The translations under genes and the position numbers were made by a program. Below the pieces are notes generated by a model, which did no database searches, was not told the origin of the DNA, and saw only the letters and a list, made by a program, of their open reading frames with translations. From Cohnella lupini (GTDB lineage: Bacteria; Bacillota; Bacilli; Paenibacillales; Paenibacillaceae), in NCBI RefSeq assembly GCF_003386205.1, contig NZ_QRDY01000034.1:1-34087 (forward strand): a stretch of DNA of 34,087 nucleotides. The letters run 5' to 3'. Shown in pieces: positions 8,796-16,800 of the stretch. Positions within the stretch are counted from its first letter, which is position 1, and each line of letters starts with the position of its first letter.

Positions 8796-9986
8796 TCAGC
8801 TCAGCGCTTGCTCGATCCTCGACAACGCCCAATCGATCTCCGATTCGGCGATAACGAGCGGCGGGGCAAACCGAATCGTCGTCTCGTGCGTTTCTTTGCA
8901 AAGCAAGCCGCTTGCCATTAAACGTTCGCAGAACGGCCGCGCATCTCTATCCAATTCCAAACCGATGAACAAACCTCTGCCCCGAATTTCTTTGACATAC
9001 GGACTTTCTATTTCCTCTAGCTTGCTCTTAAAATAACTTCCCAATCGATCCGACCGTTCGGCGAGCCGCTCCTCTTCTACCACATCCAGTGCCGCTATCG
9101 CCACCGCGCAAGCCAGCGGATTGCCGCCGAAAGTGGAACCGTGGGAGCCAGGCTCGAATACGCCCAGCACCTCTTCGCTTGCCGCTACCGCCGAGATAGG
9201 CAATACGCCGCCGCCGAGCGCCTTGCCCATGATATAGACGTCCGCTTCGACGCCTTCCCAATCGCATGCGAATCGCCTACCCGTGCGACCGAAACCGGTC
9301 TGGATTTCGTCCGCGACGAAGAGCACGTTATTCTTCTTGCATATTTCGGATGCCGCCGCCAAATACCCGTCGGGCGGAATCACGATTCCCGCCTCCCCTT
9401 GAATCGGTTCTATGAGAAGCGCCGCCGTGCGGGGAGTGATAGCCTTCTCCAGCTCCCCCAAATCTCCGTATGGAATGAGCTTGAAGCCAGGCGTGAACGG
9501 CCCGAAGTCCTTCTTATACTCCTCCGAGGAAGAGAATGAGGTGATCGTAATCGTCCTCCCGTGAAAATTACCGCCGCAGACGATGATCTCCGCTTCGTTC
9601 GAAGGAACGCCTTTATACCGGTAAGCCCAACGCCGAGCCGCTTTCACAGCCGTCTCTACCGCTTCCGCCCCCGTATTCATCGCCAGAATCTTCGACTTTC
9701 CCGTATACTTCGCCAGCTTCTCGTAGAACATGCCGAGCGTACTGCTGTGGAATGCTCTGGACGTCAGCGTGACTTGATCCGCCTGATCCTTCAGCGCTTG
9801 AATAATCCTCGGATGCCTATGTCCCTGGTTCAAAGCCGAATAAGCGCTGAGCATATCCATGTATCGAGCTCCCTCGGGATTTTCCACCCAGACTCCTTCC
9901 GCTTTGGAGATCACGATGGGCAACGGGTGATAGTTATTGGCTCCATAGCGTTCCGAGAGCTCCATGACCGTTTGAGAATGAACCAT
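8796..9986 (-). CDS. rocD: Ornithine aminotransferase
   Basis: PLP-dependent transfer of the ornithine delta-amino group to 2-oxoglutarate, giving glutamate semialdehyde. The 396-residue protein has the class III aminotransferase pattern: N-terminal GANNYHPLP, MNTGAEAVETAVK for cofactor phosphate binding, FVADEIQTGFGRTG with the Asp that contacts the pyridine ring, and the Schiff-base Lys in MGKALGGG. The ATG at 9986 has GGTGGTGA upstream; the next Met (residue 8) has no ribosome binding site. It is first in the rocD-rocF operon. A perfect TTGTATACAA palindrome lies 25 bp upstream of the start and a terminator-like hairpin lies 55 bp upstream, suggesting control both by the nearby GntR regulator and possibly by attenuation. 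Confidence 0.95.
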   Translation of the reverse strand: MVHSQTVMELSERYGANNYHPLPIVISKAEGVWVENPEGARYMDMLSAYSALNQGHRHPRIIQALKDQADQVTLTSRAFHSSTLGMFYEKLAKYTGKSKILAMNTGAEAVETAVKAARRWAYRYKGVPSNEAEIIVCGGNFHGRTITITSFSSSEEYKKDFGPFTPGFKLIPYGDLGELEKAITPRTAALLIEPIQGEAGIVIPPDGYLAAASEICKKNNVLFVADEIQTGFGRTGRRFACDWEGVEADVYIMGKALGGGVLPISAVAASEEVLGVFEPGSHGSTFGGNPLACAVAIAALDVVEEERLAERSDRLGSYFKSKLEEIESPYVKEIRGRGLFIGLELDRDARPFCERLMASGLLCKETHETTIRFAPPLVIAESEIDWALSRIEQALS

Positions 9987-10010
9987 ACGACTTCACCACC
10001 GTTCTTTAAT

Positions 10011-10020
10011 TTGTATACAA
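10011..10020. promoter_or_regulatory. GntR operator-like site B (TTGTATACAA) upstream of rocD
   Basis: A perfect 10-bp palindrome 25 bp upstream of the rocD start. The adjacent minus-strand sequence AGTATTTTGTATACAAA resembles the arrangement in blocks A and C. The site lies where a bound repressor would block the rocD transcript. Confidence 0.6.
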
Positions 10021-10040
10021 AATACTATATTCATAATTGT

Positions 10041-10068
10041 TTAAAAAAGAGGTCCTGGACGGACTCCG
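10041..10068 (-). terminator. Terminator-like hairpin upstream of rocD
   Basis: On the minus strand GGAGTCC and GGACCTC pair around a 5-base loop, with one mismatch and one wobble, followed directly by TTTTTT. It lies between operator-like block C and rocD, so it either ends the remnant ABC ATPase transcript or attenuates transcription into rocD. Confidence 0.5.
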
Positions 10069-10082
10069 CTCCTTCCAAGAAC

Positions 10083-10210
10083 CTACGATTGTTGCCTTTC
10101 TGCTTGTTCGGCTTGCGTGGAGCGACCTTCAGGTTCTCCATTACATTCATATGCGGCAACAGGATAAAATGTTGAAACCCCTGCCCATCTTCCGTCAAAC
10201 AGAGTTCGGT
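10083..10210 (-). pseudogene. Fragment of an amino-acid ABC transporter ATP-binding gene (GlnQ/HisP type)
   Basis: One minus-strand frame through 10100-10192 reads TEDGQG, then FQHF, LLPHMNVMEN and VAPRK. This is the Q-loop region of polar amino-acid ABC ATPases, whose usual form is VFQHFNLFPHMTVLEN followed by APxK. Upstream the frame is closed by TAA at 10217-10219 and no Walker A is present. Downstream the similarity fades; a neighbouring frame gives AEQAERQQS and then a stop. No signature motif, Walker B or transporter partner genes are present. It sits between rocD and an operator-like block, as if a GntR-controlled uptake gene had been lost by deletion. I am fairly sure of the family and unsure of the exact borders. 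Confidence 0.65.
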
Positions 10211-10223
10211 CTTGTTTTACATT

Positions 10224-10291
10224 CCCTTCCACCCAATCTGTATACAATATACATAACACAATATACTGTTTTATGTGAGCAATTATATCAT
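10224..10291 (-). promoter_or_regulatory. GntR operator-like block C, duplicate of block A
   Basis: Contains TGTATACA at 10239-10246 and, on the minus strand, the same 14-bp-spaced TATATTGT direct repeats as the block upstream of the peptidase. It lies between the ABC ATPase remnant (-) and gntR (+), so it could serve the former minus-strand gene, autoregulation of gntR, or both. Confidence 0.55.
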
Positions 10292-10320
10292 CGACTCCCC
10301 TATCAAACAACTCGTATAAT
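10290..10320 (+). promoter_or_regulatory. Possible promoter for gntR
   Basis: A perfect TATAAT at 10315-10320 is preceded, 18 bases upstream, by TCGACT, a partial match to a -35 box. The 5' leader to the gntR start would be about 230 bases, long for this type of gene. Confidence 0.35.
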
Positions 10321-10559
10321 AGAGATGTTAAATTTCACAAAGTTATTCTTCCCCGAAGATCATTCATCTAACATCTATGAAAACAATCATTCTTGATGTG
10401 ATGCGGCTCCAATGTTAATATTATTAAATAAATTACACTCCTCCGAAATGACACAAACTCCGACGACAGCATGGGATTCAGCCGCTCTAGAGTACGGATT
10501 ACGCCGTCCGCGTCCGACGGAAATTATTTTCTAAAGAGTACCGGAGAGGAGGGTCGTCG

Positions 10560-11204
10560 TTGGAAGCACCTAAATATCAGTCGCTTAAAGACCACGTTTA
10601 TAATTACATAGTCGCGAAAATTCAAGACGGCGCGCTTCTTCCCAATCAGAAGATTAACGAAGCGGAAATTTGCAAGACGCTCGACATAAGCAGAACGCCG
10701 ACCCGGGAAGCGCTCTTCCAGTTGACTAACGATAACTTGCTTGAGTACATTCCGCGACGGGGCTTTATCGTCAACCCTTTCGATGCCAAGAAGAAGCTCG
10801 ACGTCTCGCAAATTATCGGGACGCTGGACGCTTTGGCAGCCTCTTTGGCAATTCCTTATCTGGAGCAATCCGACTTGAGCGAAATGATTAAGCTTGCGAA
10901 GAAAATCGACGCCCATATCGAGAAACGGGACTTTGCCGAATATTACACGGATCAATACCGCTTTCATGAGATATATATTCTCCGATGCAACAATCCGACG
11001 TTAATAGAGACGATCAACCTGCTCAAGAACAGCTTTATCCGCCAATCTTATCGCAGCGACGATAAGGAGAAGATGGCTGAGGTTCTGAAGGAAGTGAACG
11101 GGGAGCACCATCAAATTATCGAATGTTTCCAAACGAAGGACAAGGATCGACTGGATAGTCTCCTTAAATACCATTGGAGAATCATCGATTCGGAAATGCT
11201 TTAG
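10560..11204 (+). CDS. GntR-family transcriptional regulator with FCD domain
   Basis: A 214-residue cytoplasmic DNA-binding regulator. It starts at TTG, with GAGAGGAGGG about 7 bases upstream fixing this choice. Residues ~8-72 are the winged helix, including AEICKTLDISRTPTREALFQL and the wing PRRGFIV. Residues ~80-205 are the all-helical FCD ligand domain typical of the FadR subfamily, with His residues in RFHEIYI, GEHHQII and KYHWRII likely to bind a metal. FCD regulators usually respond to small acids or amino-acid derivatives. Its genome position opposite rocD-rocF and the three TGTATACA sites nearby suggest it controls arginine/ornithine catabolism and possibly the secreted peptidase. The effector cannot be read from sequence. 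Confidence 0.9.
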   Translation: MEAPKYQSLKDHVYNYIVAKIQDGALLPNQKINEAEICKTLDISRTPTREALFQLTNDNLLEYIPRRGFIVNPFDAKKKLDVSQIIGTLDALAASLAIPYLEQSDLSEMIKLAKKIDAHIEKRDFAEYYTDQYRFHEIYILRCNNPTLIETINLLKNSFIRQSYRSDDKEKMAEVLKEVNGEHHQIIECFQTKDKDRLDSLLKYHWRIIDSEML

Positions 11205-11237
11205 CAGCCAGCGGCGCTTTCCATTATGTTATATCGC

Positions 11238-11285
11238 AAAGAAAGTCCGGCACTCGCGTTAACCGCGCGAAAGCCGGACTTTCTT
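11238..11285. terminator. Bidirectional terminator overlapping the end of the MFS gene
   Basis: AAAGAAAGTCCGGC pairs with GCCGGACTTTCTT, and an inner CGCG/CGCG extends the stem. The MFS stop codon at 11259-11261 lies in its loop, so the last codons of that gene are part of the stem. It serves gntR (+) and the MFS gene (-). Confidence 0.85.
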
Positions 11286-12479
11286 CATTCCCGGATTAGT
11301 TTCGTCCATATTACGTTTTCTAAAGAGCAACAGCGCGGATAAAATCAGAAGTAAGCCGTTCGCTATGAACATCCAACGAATCGGAATCCATCCTCCCAGC
11401 ACGCCTCCAAGCATCGGACCTAGCATCGTGGCCAATTGAGTCGCCGACTGATTCAAGCTGAATGCGCGTCCCCGGAAATCCGCTTCCGTCACCTTTACGA
11501 TCATCGCGTTCAGAGCCGGGTACACTCCCGCGAAGAACAATCCGTACACGAAGCGAAGAATGCCGAATTCTACGTAATCGCCGATGAAAAATTGCAGAAT
11601 GTTGCCGATGCCTCCGCCAAGTAACCCGATTATCAATACTTTGACGTATCCGATCCTGCCTCCGATTTTGCCCCACTGCGGAGCGGCAATGAGCGTGGCT
11701 ATGCCAACTGCCGAGAAGATCAACCCGGATTGCAGCGAAGCATCGCTCTTGTCCGCTCCAAGCTGAAGCACGTACACCGTAATCAGCGGCTCCAACAGCA
11801 TCACGGAGAACGTGCAGAGACCTACGAGACTAAGCAAAGTGACGAAGGTCTTGTTCCCCCATGCCGTCCGAAGATCATCGCGAATCTGGGAGCGCTTCGC
11901 CTTCTTATCGAAGTTCAACTCGTGAACGAAGAAGGTAGCGATCAATGCGGCGACGAGCACCACTCCGGCCGAGAATAGGAAGGCTTCCCGATTGCTCGTG
12001 TAGTGGCTAACGACGCCTCCGATAACAGGTCCGACGATTCCGCCCGTCGCTCCTGCCGTTGCCATGATGCCGAGCGCATATCCCGTCTCTTTCTCGGGCG
12101 TGTTGGTCGCGACGAGCGCGATCGATGCGGGAACGTACCCGGCCAGCAACCCTTGGAATACCCGCAAAACCAGGAATACATAAGGGTCGTAAATAAAGTA
12201 AGTAATGACGTACAGAGCTGCCAGACTGTAACCCGACCGGATAAGCATCGGCTTACGTCCGTATTTGTCGGCAAGCGAGCCCCAGTAGGGCGCGATGAGC
12301 GCGCTAGCAAGAAACGTGATCCCGAAGGCGAAGCCCGACCACGCTTCAAGATGGTCGTCGATTCCCAACTCGTTGTGCAGAAACAACGGGATAAACGGGA
12401 TCGAGATCGAATACGCGGCGCTGCAGAAAAATACTCCGAGCCATAACACGTACAGATTCTTTTTCCATGAAAATTCCAC
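11259..12479 (-). CDS. MFS multidrug exporter (DHA1/MdtG-like)
   Basis: A 406-residue inner-membrane proton-coupled exporter with about 12 hydrophobic helices. The start is GTG, with AGGATG about 12 bases upstream. The major-facilitator signature between helices 2 and 3 is clear (APYWGSLADKYGRKPML), and helix 5 carries the drug-exporter motif C form TAGATGGIVGPVIGG. The overall pattern, including RVFQGLLAGYVPASIALVATNTP-like helix 4, resembles MdtG-type exporters. The gene is convergent with gntR and shares its terminator. Substrate unknown; no regulator of its own is adjacent. Confidence 0.88.
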   Translation of the reverse strand: MEFSWKKNLYVLWLGVFFCSAAYSISIPFIPLFLHNELGIDDHLEAWSGFAFGITFLASALIAPYWGSLADKYGRKPMLIRSGYSLAALYVITYFIYDPYVFLVLRVFQGLLAGYVPASIALVATNTPEKETGYALGIMATAGATGGIVGPVIGGVVSHYTSNREAFLFSAGVVLVAALIATFFVHELNFDKKAKRSQIRDDLRTAWGNKTFVTLLSLVGLCTFSVMLLEPLITVYVLQLGADKSDASLQSGLIFSAVGIATLIAAPQWGKIGGRIGYVKVLIIGLLGGGIGNILQFFIGDYVEFGILRFVYGLFFAGVYPALNAMIVKVTEADFRGRAFSLNQSATQLATMLGPMLGGVLGGWIPIRWMFIANGLLLILSALLLFRKRNMDETNPGMKKVRLSRG

Positions 12480-12622
12480 CCGAGGTCACATCCTGATGAT
12501 TGTCCGATTATCGATTACGCTTATCATAACACAATTTCCCAACGCTTAAATTTGGGTCTCCACCTATAAAAGGCGCTTCTGACGGATCGGCTTCAAAAAT
12601 CTTACAATTCCCTATTCTTCGC

Positions 12623-12655
12623 AAAAAAACACCAACCTCGTAAGGTTAGTGTTTT
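12623..12655 (-). terminator. Rho-independent terminator of the NlpC/P60 gene
   Basis: On the minus strand AACACTAACCT and AGGTTGGTGTT pair around a 4-base loop and are followed by a run of seven T, about 20 bases after the stop codon of the hydrolase gene. Confidence 0.88.
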
Positions 12656-12674
12656 GGTGCGTAATCATGATCTA

Positions 12675-13157
12675 TTAATAATGACGTCCGGTTATGTAGC
12701 GGCTGCCCCAGTAACCCGTGTTCAGGCTGGTTATCGTAACGCCCGAGCTCTTGGTATTGCTAATGAATTTCCCGTTACCTACGTAGATTCCTACATGATT
12801 GATCACGCCCGGCGTGCCTACGCTGAACATGACGAGATCGCCGATGGCCAAGCGGGATTTGCTCGGAACTCTCGTGCCGAAGCTAGCTTGCCCTTTGGAG
12901 CTCCACGGAAGGCTCATTCCGTTTTTCTTGAATACGAGCTGGGTAAAGGAGGAGCAATCCAAGATGAGTTTCGACGTATTCTTAACGCCGAAGCTGTACT
13001 TCACTCTACCGATATAAGATTTGGCTATATCAACCGTTCGGCTTCCGTTCGTCGCGTAGATTTCCTTGGCGGAAGCGCTCGGAGCTGGCGTAATCACGGC
13101 AGTAGACGTAAACAGAAGCGTCAGGGCAATCGATGAGGCTGCAATTAGCTTTTTCAT
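12675..13157 (-). CDS. Secreted NlpC/P60-family cell-wall hydrolase
   Basis: A small (160-residue) exported cysteine peptidase of the NlpC/P60 family, which usually cleaves peptidoglycan stem peptides. The ATG at 13157 has AAGGATG about 10-13 bases upstream; an earlier ATG at 13172 sits too close to the same site. Residues 1-34 are a signal peptide (MKKLIAASSIALTLLF ... SASA). The catalytic Cys is in LDCSSFT, the His in INHVGIYVG, and GDLVMF is the usual strand before it. The protein has no SH3 or LysM wall-binding domain, so the catalytic domain acts alone. It stands as a single gene with its own terminator. Confidence 0.9.
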   Translation of the reverse strand: MKKLIAASSIALTLLFTSTAVITPAPSASAKEIYATNGSRTVDIAKSYIGRVKYSFGVKNTSKLILDCSSFTQLVFKKNGMSLPWSSKGQASFGTRVPSKSRLAIGDLVMFSVGTPGVINHVGIYVGNGKFISNTKSSGVTITSLNTGYWGSRYITGRHY

Positions 13158-13438
13158 TTGGCAGAAACACATCCTTATTCCATATATTTTCTATTAATTA
13201 TTCCGTCAGACAGTACTGTAACATGGATAAAACCGAATAACTCTCTCCAATGGTTGGGCGAATAGTCAACAATATCCACAGGTAGTCCATTAGGCGCAGT
13301 CTACATTCTTTCTTCTATAGATAAAATAAGGAAATAGCCGCAAATAAGAGGTTCTTTATGCCTAAAAAATGCATTCGCATGAAAAATTATGATTTTCTCA
13401 TGAAACGTTCGGGAGGGGGACATACCTCTCTCGGACTA

Positions 13439-13472
13439 TTAAAAAGAGGCTCGCCGAACGGGCAAGTCTCTT
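13439..13472 (-). terminator. Minus-strand terminator beyond the 51-bp array
   Basis: On the minus strand AAGAGACTTGCC pairs with GGCGAGCCTCTT (one mismatch, one wobble) around CGTTC, followed by TTTTTAAT. It lies on the downstream side of the tandem array in the minus direction. Confidence 0.75.
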
Positions 13473-13486
13473 CTCTACGAGGCTGG

Positions 13487-13724
13487 CCGAATTAACGAAG
13501 ATTGTTCGCTAACTTCTCGCTCAGACGGCCTTTCCCACCGAATTAACGAAGATTGTTCGCTAACTTCTCGCTCAGACGGCCTTTCCCGCCGAATTAACGA
13601 AGATTGTTCGCTAACTTCTCGCTCAGACGGCCTTTCCCGCCGAATTAACGAAGATTGTTCGCTAACTTCTCGCTCAGACGGTCTTTCCCGCCGAATTAAC
13701 GAAGATAGTTCGCTAACTTCTCAT
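13487..13724 (-). repeat. 51-bp tandem hairpin array 1 (four copies plus a partial)
   Basis: Units begin at 13487, 13538, 13589, 13640 and 13691, exactly 51 bp apart; the fifth diverges after about 34 bp. Copies are nearly identical. Read on the minus strand each unit has TGAG, then a hairpin TTAGCGAA / TTCGTTAA around a 5-base loop, then ATTCGG, GGGAAAG and GCCG. One loop change (fifth copy) leaves the stem intact. Confidence 0.95.
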
Positions 13725-13735
13725 TCTCGAGCTAT

Positions 13736-13782
13736 GAAAAAGAGACTACTCAAAAGCTTAGCGCTCTTGGGTCAGCCTCTTA
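13736..13782 (-). terminator. Terminator downstream of the hybrid kinase gene
   Basis: On the minus strand AAGAGGCT and AGTCTCTT form the base of a long imperfect stem with inner pairing AGC/GCT, followed by TTTTTC. It lies about 90 bases past the kinase stop codon, before array 1. Its stem base resembles that of the terminator at 13439. Confidence 0.7.
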
Positions 13783-13868
13783 TGGATCGTGAACGGTAAT
13801 CCGGTGCGGATAAATCCACCGAGAGAGACGGGAATCCGCGCCACGAAGCACCTATGTTAAATTTATTT

Positions 13869-16800
13869 CTACTTCCGGACAATAAACGATATCAAAGTGC
13901 CGCTGCCTTGATCGCTTTTGATTTGTAGCCCGCTGCCGAAGTGTCTTTTCAATCGAAGATCGGTGTTGAACAGACCGATTCCGGACGTTCTGGTCAGGCT
14001 CGCATCCAGGATTTGCCCAAGCTTATCCTCATCTATGCCGACTCCGTCGTCTATGACGGATAACTCCGCGTAAGTCCCGTGATCGGAGAGTCGAATGCGG
14101 ATCTCCCCTCCTCTAGCGCGCTTCATGATGCCGTGTCTTACCGCGTTCTCGACCAAGGGCTGGATGGTTAGCGGAGGGATCAGCCATGTGCGGTTGCCCT
14201 CATCTATCTCCCAAATTACCTGCAGTCTCTCATCGAATCGTTCCTTCTCGATATGCAGATAAGAGCGGACAAGTTCCAACTCGTACTCGATCGGAACAAG
14301 CTCGTCTATGTTTTGAAATTTGAACTTATCCTTCAGAAAATCGCCGAATACCGCGAGCAATTCGCGCATCCTATTCGTGTCGATCTCGCTCAAAGCGGCC
14401 ACCGTATTCAGCGTGTTGAACAAGAAATGAGGCTGGATCTGGGCTTGAAGCCATGCCGCTTCCATTCGCAGCCGGTCGCGCGCGGACTTCTTGACTTCGG
14501 TTAGGGCATGCACCCGCGATCGCAATTCCATAGCGTCTACCGGCTTCGTCACGTAGTCGTTGGCACCCGAGCGGAATCCGTTCTCGATATCCTCGGGACG
14601 GCTACGCGCGGTAAGAAGCAGAACGGGAAGCTCCGTAATCGTGAATCGCATCCGAATCATTCGCGACAATTCATATCCGGACATCAAGGGCATCATCACG
14701 TCCGATATAACCAAATCCCACTCCCTGGAATCCATCAATACCAACGCTTCTTTGCCGCTCGTTACGGCGACGATATCGTATCGCTCCGAGGTAAGAATAT
14801 TTTCGAGCACGTTCAGGTTGATGGGATCGTCGTCTACGATTAGAATCCGAGGCCGGTCGGCAAGTACCAGCAGTTCCTGCCGTGGACTCGGATTCAACTG
14901 TCCCGACGAAGCCGCGGCGGCCGATTCCGCATAAGCAATCGCCGTAAGAAATCCGGTCGCCGTTTCTTCCCGAGAGACGGAAGGGTCGGACAGCTGCAGC
15001 GTAAACGAGAATTCCGACCCTTGACCGGGGGTAGAACGCACCTCTACTGTTCCTCCATGCAGTTCCGCCAACTGTTTGCTTATGCTGAGTCCGAGCCCGA
15101 AGCCCCCTTCGATCATCGTCTTATCGGACGGCGCTTGTTCATAAGGCTCGAAAACTCGTTTCGTCGTTTCCTCGTCCATTCCGATTCCCGTGTCGGAGAT
15201 TACGATTTGCGCTCTGTCGCCTATTACGAACCCGCGTACGGCTACTTCGCCTTCGCTCGTATTCTTCAAAGCGTTGTGGAGCAGATTGAATATAATTTGA
15301 ATGACCCTGTTCTCGTCGGCCAATACTTGCGGGAATCCATCGGAAAGTTGATTCGTCAACCGAATCGGCTTCCCTTCCGTCATAAACTGAAGCATATCCA
15401 ACACGCCGGTCACGACCGTCTGTAAGGAGAAATGGCCGAGTTGCAACCGCGGATTGCTATCCTTCAGCCTCATCGCATCCAGAAGGTCGTTCAGCATCAG
15501 CGTCATCCGACGTCCTACGGACAAGACCGTCTCCAAGTCCTTTACGCTCTTGCCGCTTAGGGAGTGCATCTCTCTCTCCAGAACGGCCTGAGAGATGTTG
15601 ATGATGCCGTGAAGCGGATTCCGCAATTCGTGAGAAGTATTGGCCAGAAATTCGTCCTTCAGTTTATCCGCCTTCTGTAGCTTCGCAGCTTGCTGCTTCG
15701 TTTCGGAATACACCTGCAAGTACCGCTTAAACCAGACCGACGCAAAACAAATAGCCGCCGCGATCAGATCGAACGGGTAATATACGATTTTAATCCCCGA
15801 TGCCAGGAAAACGCCCCACCACACGAAGTTGTTCGCAAGCGCGATAAGGGACAGGAGCAGCAGCAGATTCTCTTTAATTCCCTTTGCTAGCGTTCGAAGC
15901 ATGGACATTATCGCCAGCAGCACGAAGATCCCGACGAAGGTCAAGAACAAGTTATTGACGTTCTGGGAGTATCTCGCCGGAAGAATAAGCTCGATAATCA
16001 TCGCCGCTCCGCAGCCTAATGCGAATGCCGGAAAAATTCTAGTGCGCCAGAAGACGGACAATTGGTCCATGACGCTTTGAATGACCGAGATGGCTCCGAC
16101 GAACATAATCATCGACATGATATCGAAGCTGATCTCCAGGTTAAGCGGGAACCAATACAGCAGTATTTTGTCTTCGCCGCCGACCAGGATGCTAAGAATG
16201 GCGCAGAGAAACAACAAGGAGAAGAAGAGCAATTTCTTATCCCGGTATCCCATGAAAAATAATATTAGCGCGTAGACGGCATGAATGAGGAAGATTACGG
16301 CGACAATCTGCTGCATGGCTACGGACAAGTTCGTTTCCCGAGCGATCGCTTCTTCCGTACCGAACTTCATGGAACGGACGATTCCGCTTTCCCGGGAATC
16401 CGTATAGTTAGCAGCCTGAATAACAATCTCGACGACATCTTCACCGCCGGTTGCGAAGGAGGCGGTATACGGAACGTTACGAGCGGTATATTCCTCCTCG
16501 TTCATCGCCGGTTGCCCCGACTTGGCCAACAAATGGCCGTTAACGTACAGCTCCGAAGAGCTGCGAACGCTAGGTACGCGAATGCTATAGATGGCGTTAA
16601 TTCCCGGGTCGACGAGAACGCGCAACCGATACGAGCCATATCCGTAAGGCGTTTTCTCGCCCGGCCGCAGGAAGTCGTCCCAATTGCCGGGAACTTGAAT
16701 GAGTTTTGCTTTTTCGCCGTACGAGCCTTGAAGCCCCCCGGAATTCATCAACATCACGCTCGGATAGAACTCCCATTGCCCGTCGAGCGTTAGGGTGCGT

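Larger units (their letters stand above)
9987..10559. other. Intergenic region between rocD and gntR
   Basis: Holds the TTGTATACAA site, a minus-strand terminator-like hairpin, a decayed ABC transporter ATPase fragment, a second copy of the 68-bp operator block, and a possible plus-strand promoter for gntR. The stretch 10321-10540 shows no gene; a small hairpin CCGTC...GACGG sits at about 10507-10520. Confidence 0.7.
13158..13868. other. Gene-free region with a 51-bp tandem array between two terminators
   Basis: From 13158 to 13438 I see no gene or clear motif apart from the upstream region of the hydrolase gene. From 13439 to 13782 it consists of a terminator hairpin, a 51-bp tandem array and a second terminator hairpin. 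13783-13868 is the 3' flank of the kinase gene. Confidence 0.75.

Noticed and set aside
10083..10310. 75-codon minus-strand open frame between rocD and gntR
   Set aside because: The recognisable ABC ATPase similarity is in a different minus-strand frame, and this frame has no ribosome binding site or family features.
13359..13496. 45-codon plus-strand frame starting MPKKCIRMKNYDF
   Set aside because: It runs through a terminator hairpin and into the 51-bp array, has only a weak AAGAGG upstream, and resembles nothing I know.
13487..13724. CRISPR array
   Set aside because: The units are 51 bp with no variable spacers between repeats, so this is a tandem minisatellite. The same applies to 33620-33857.
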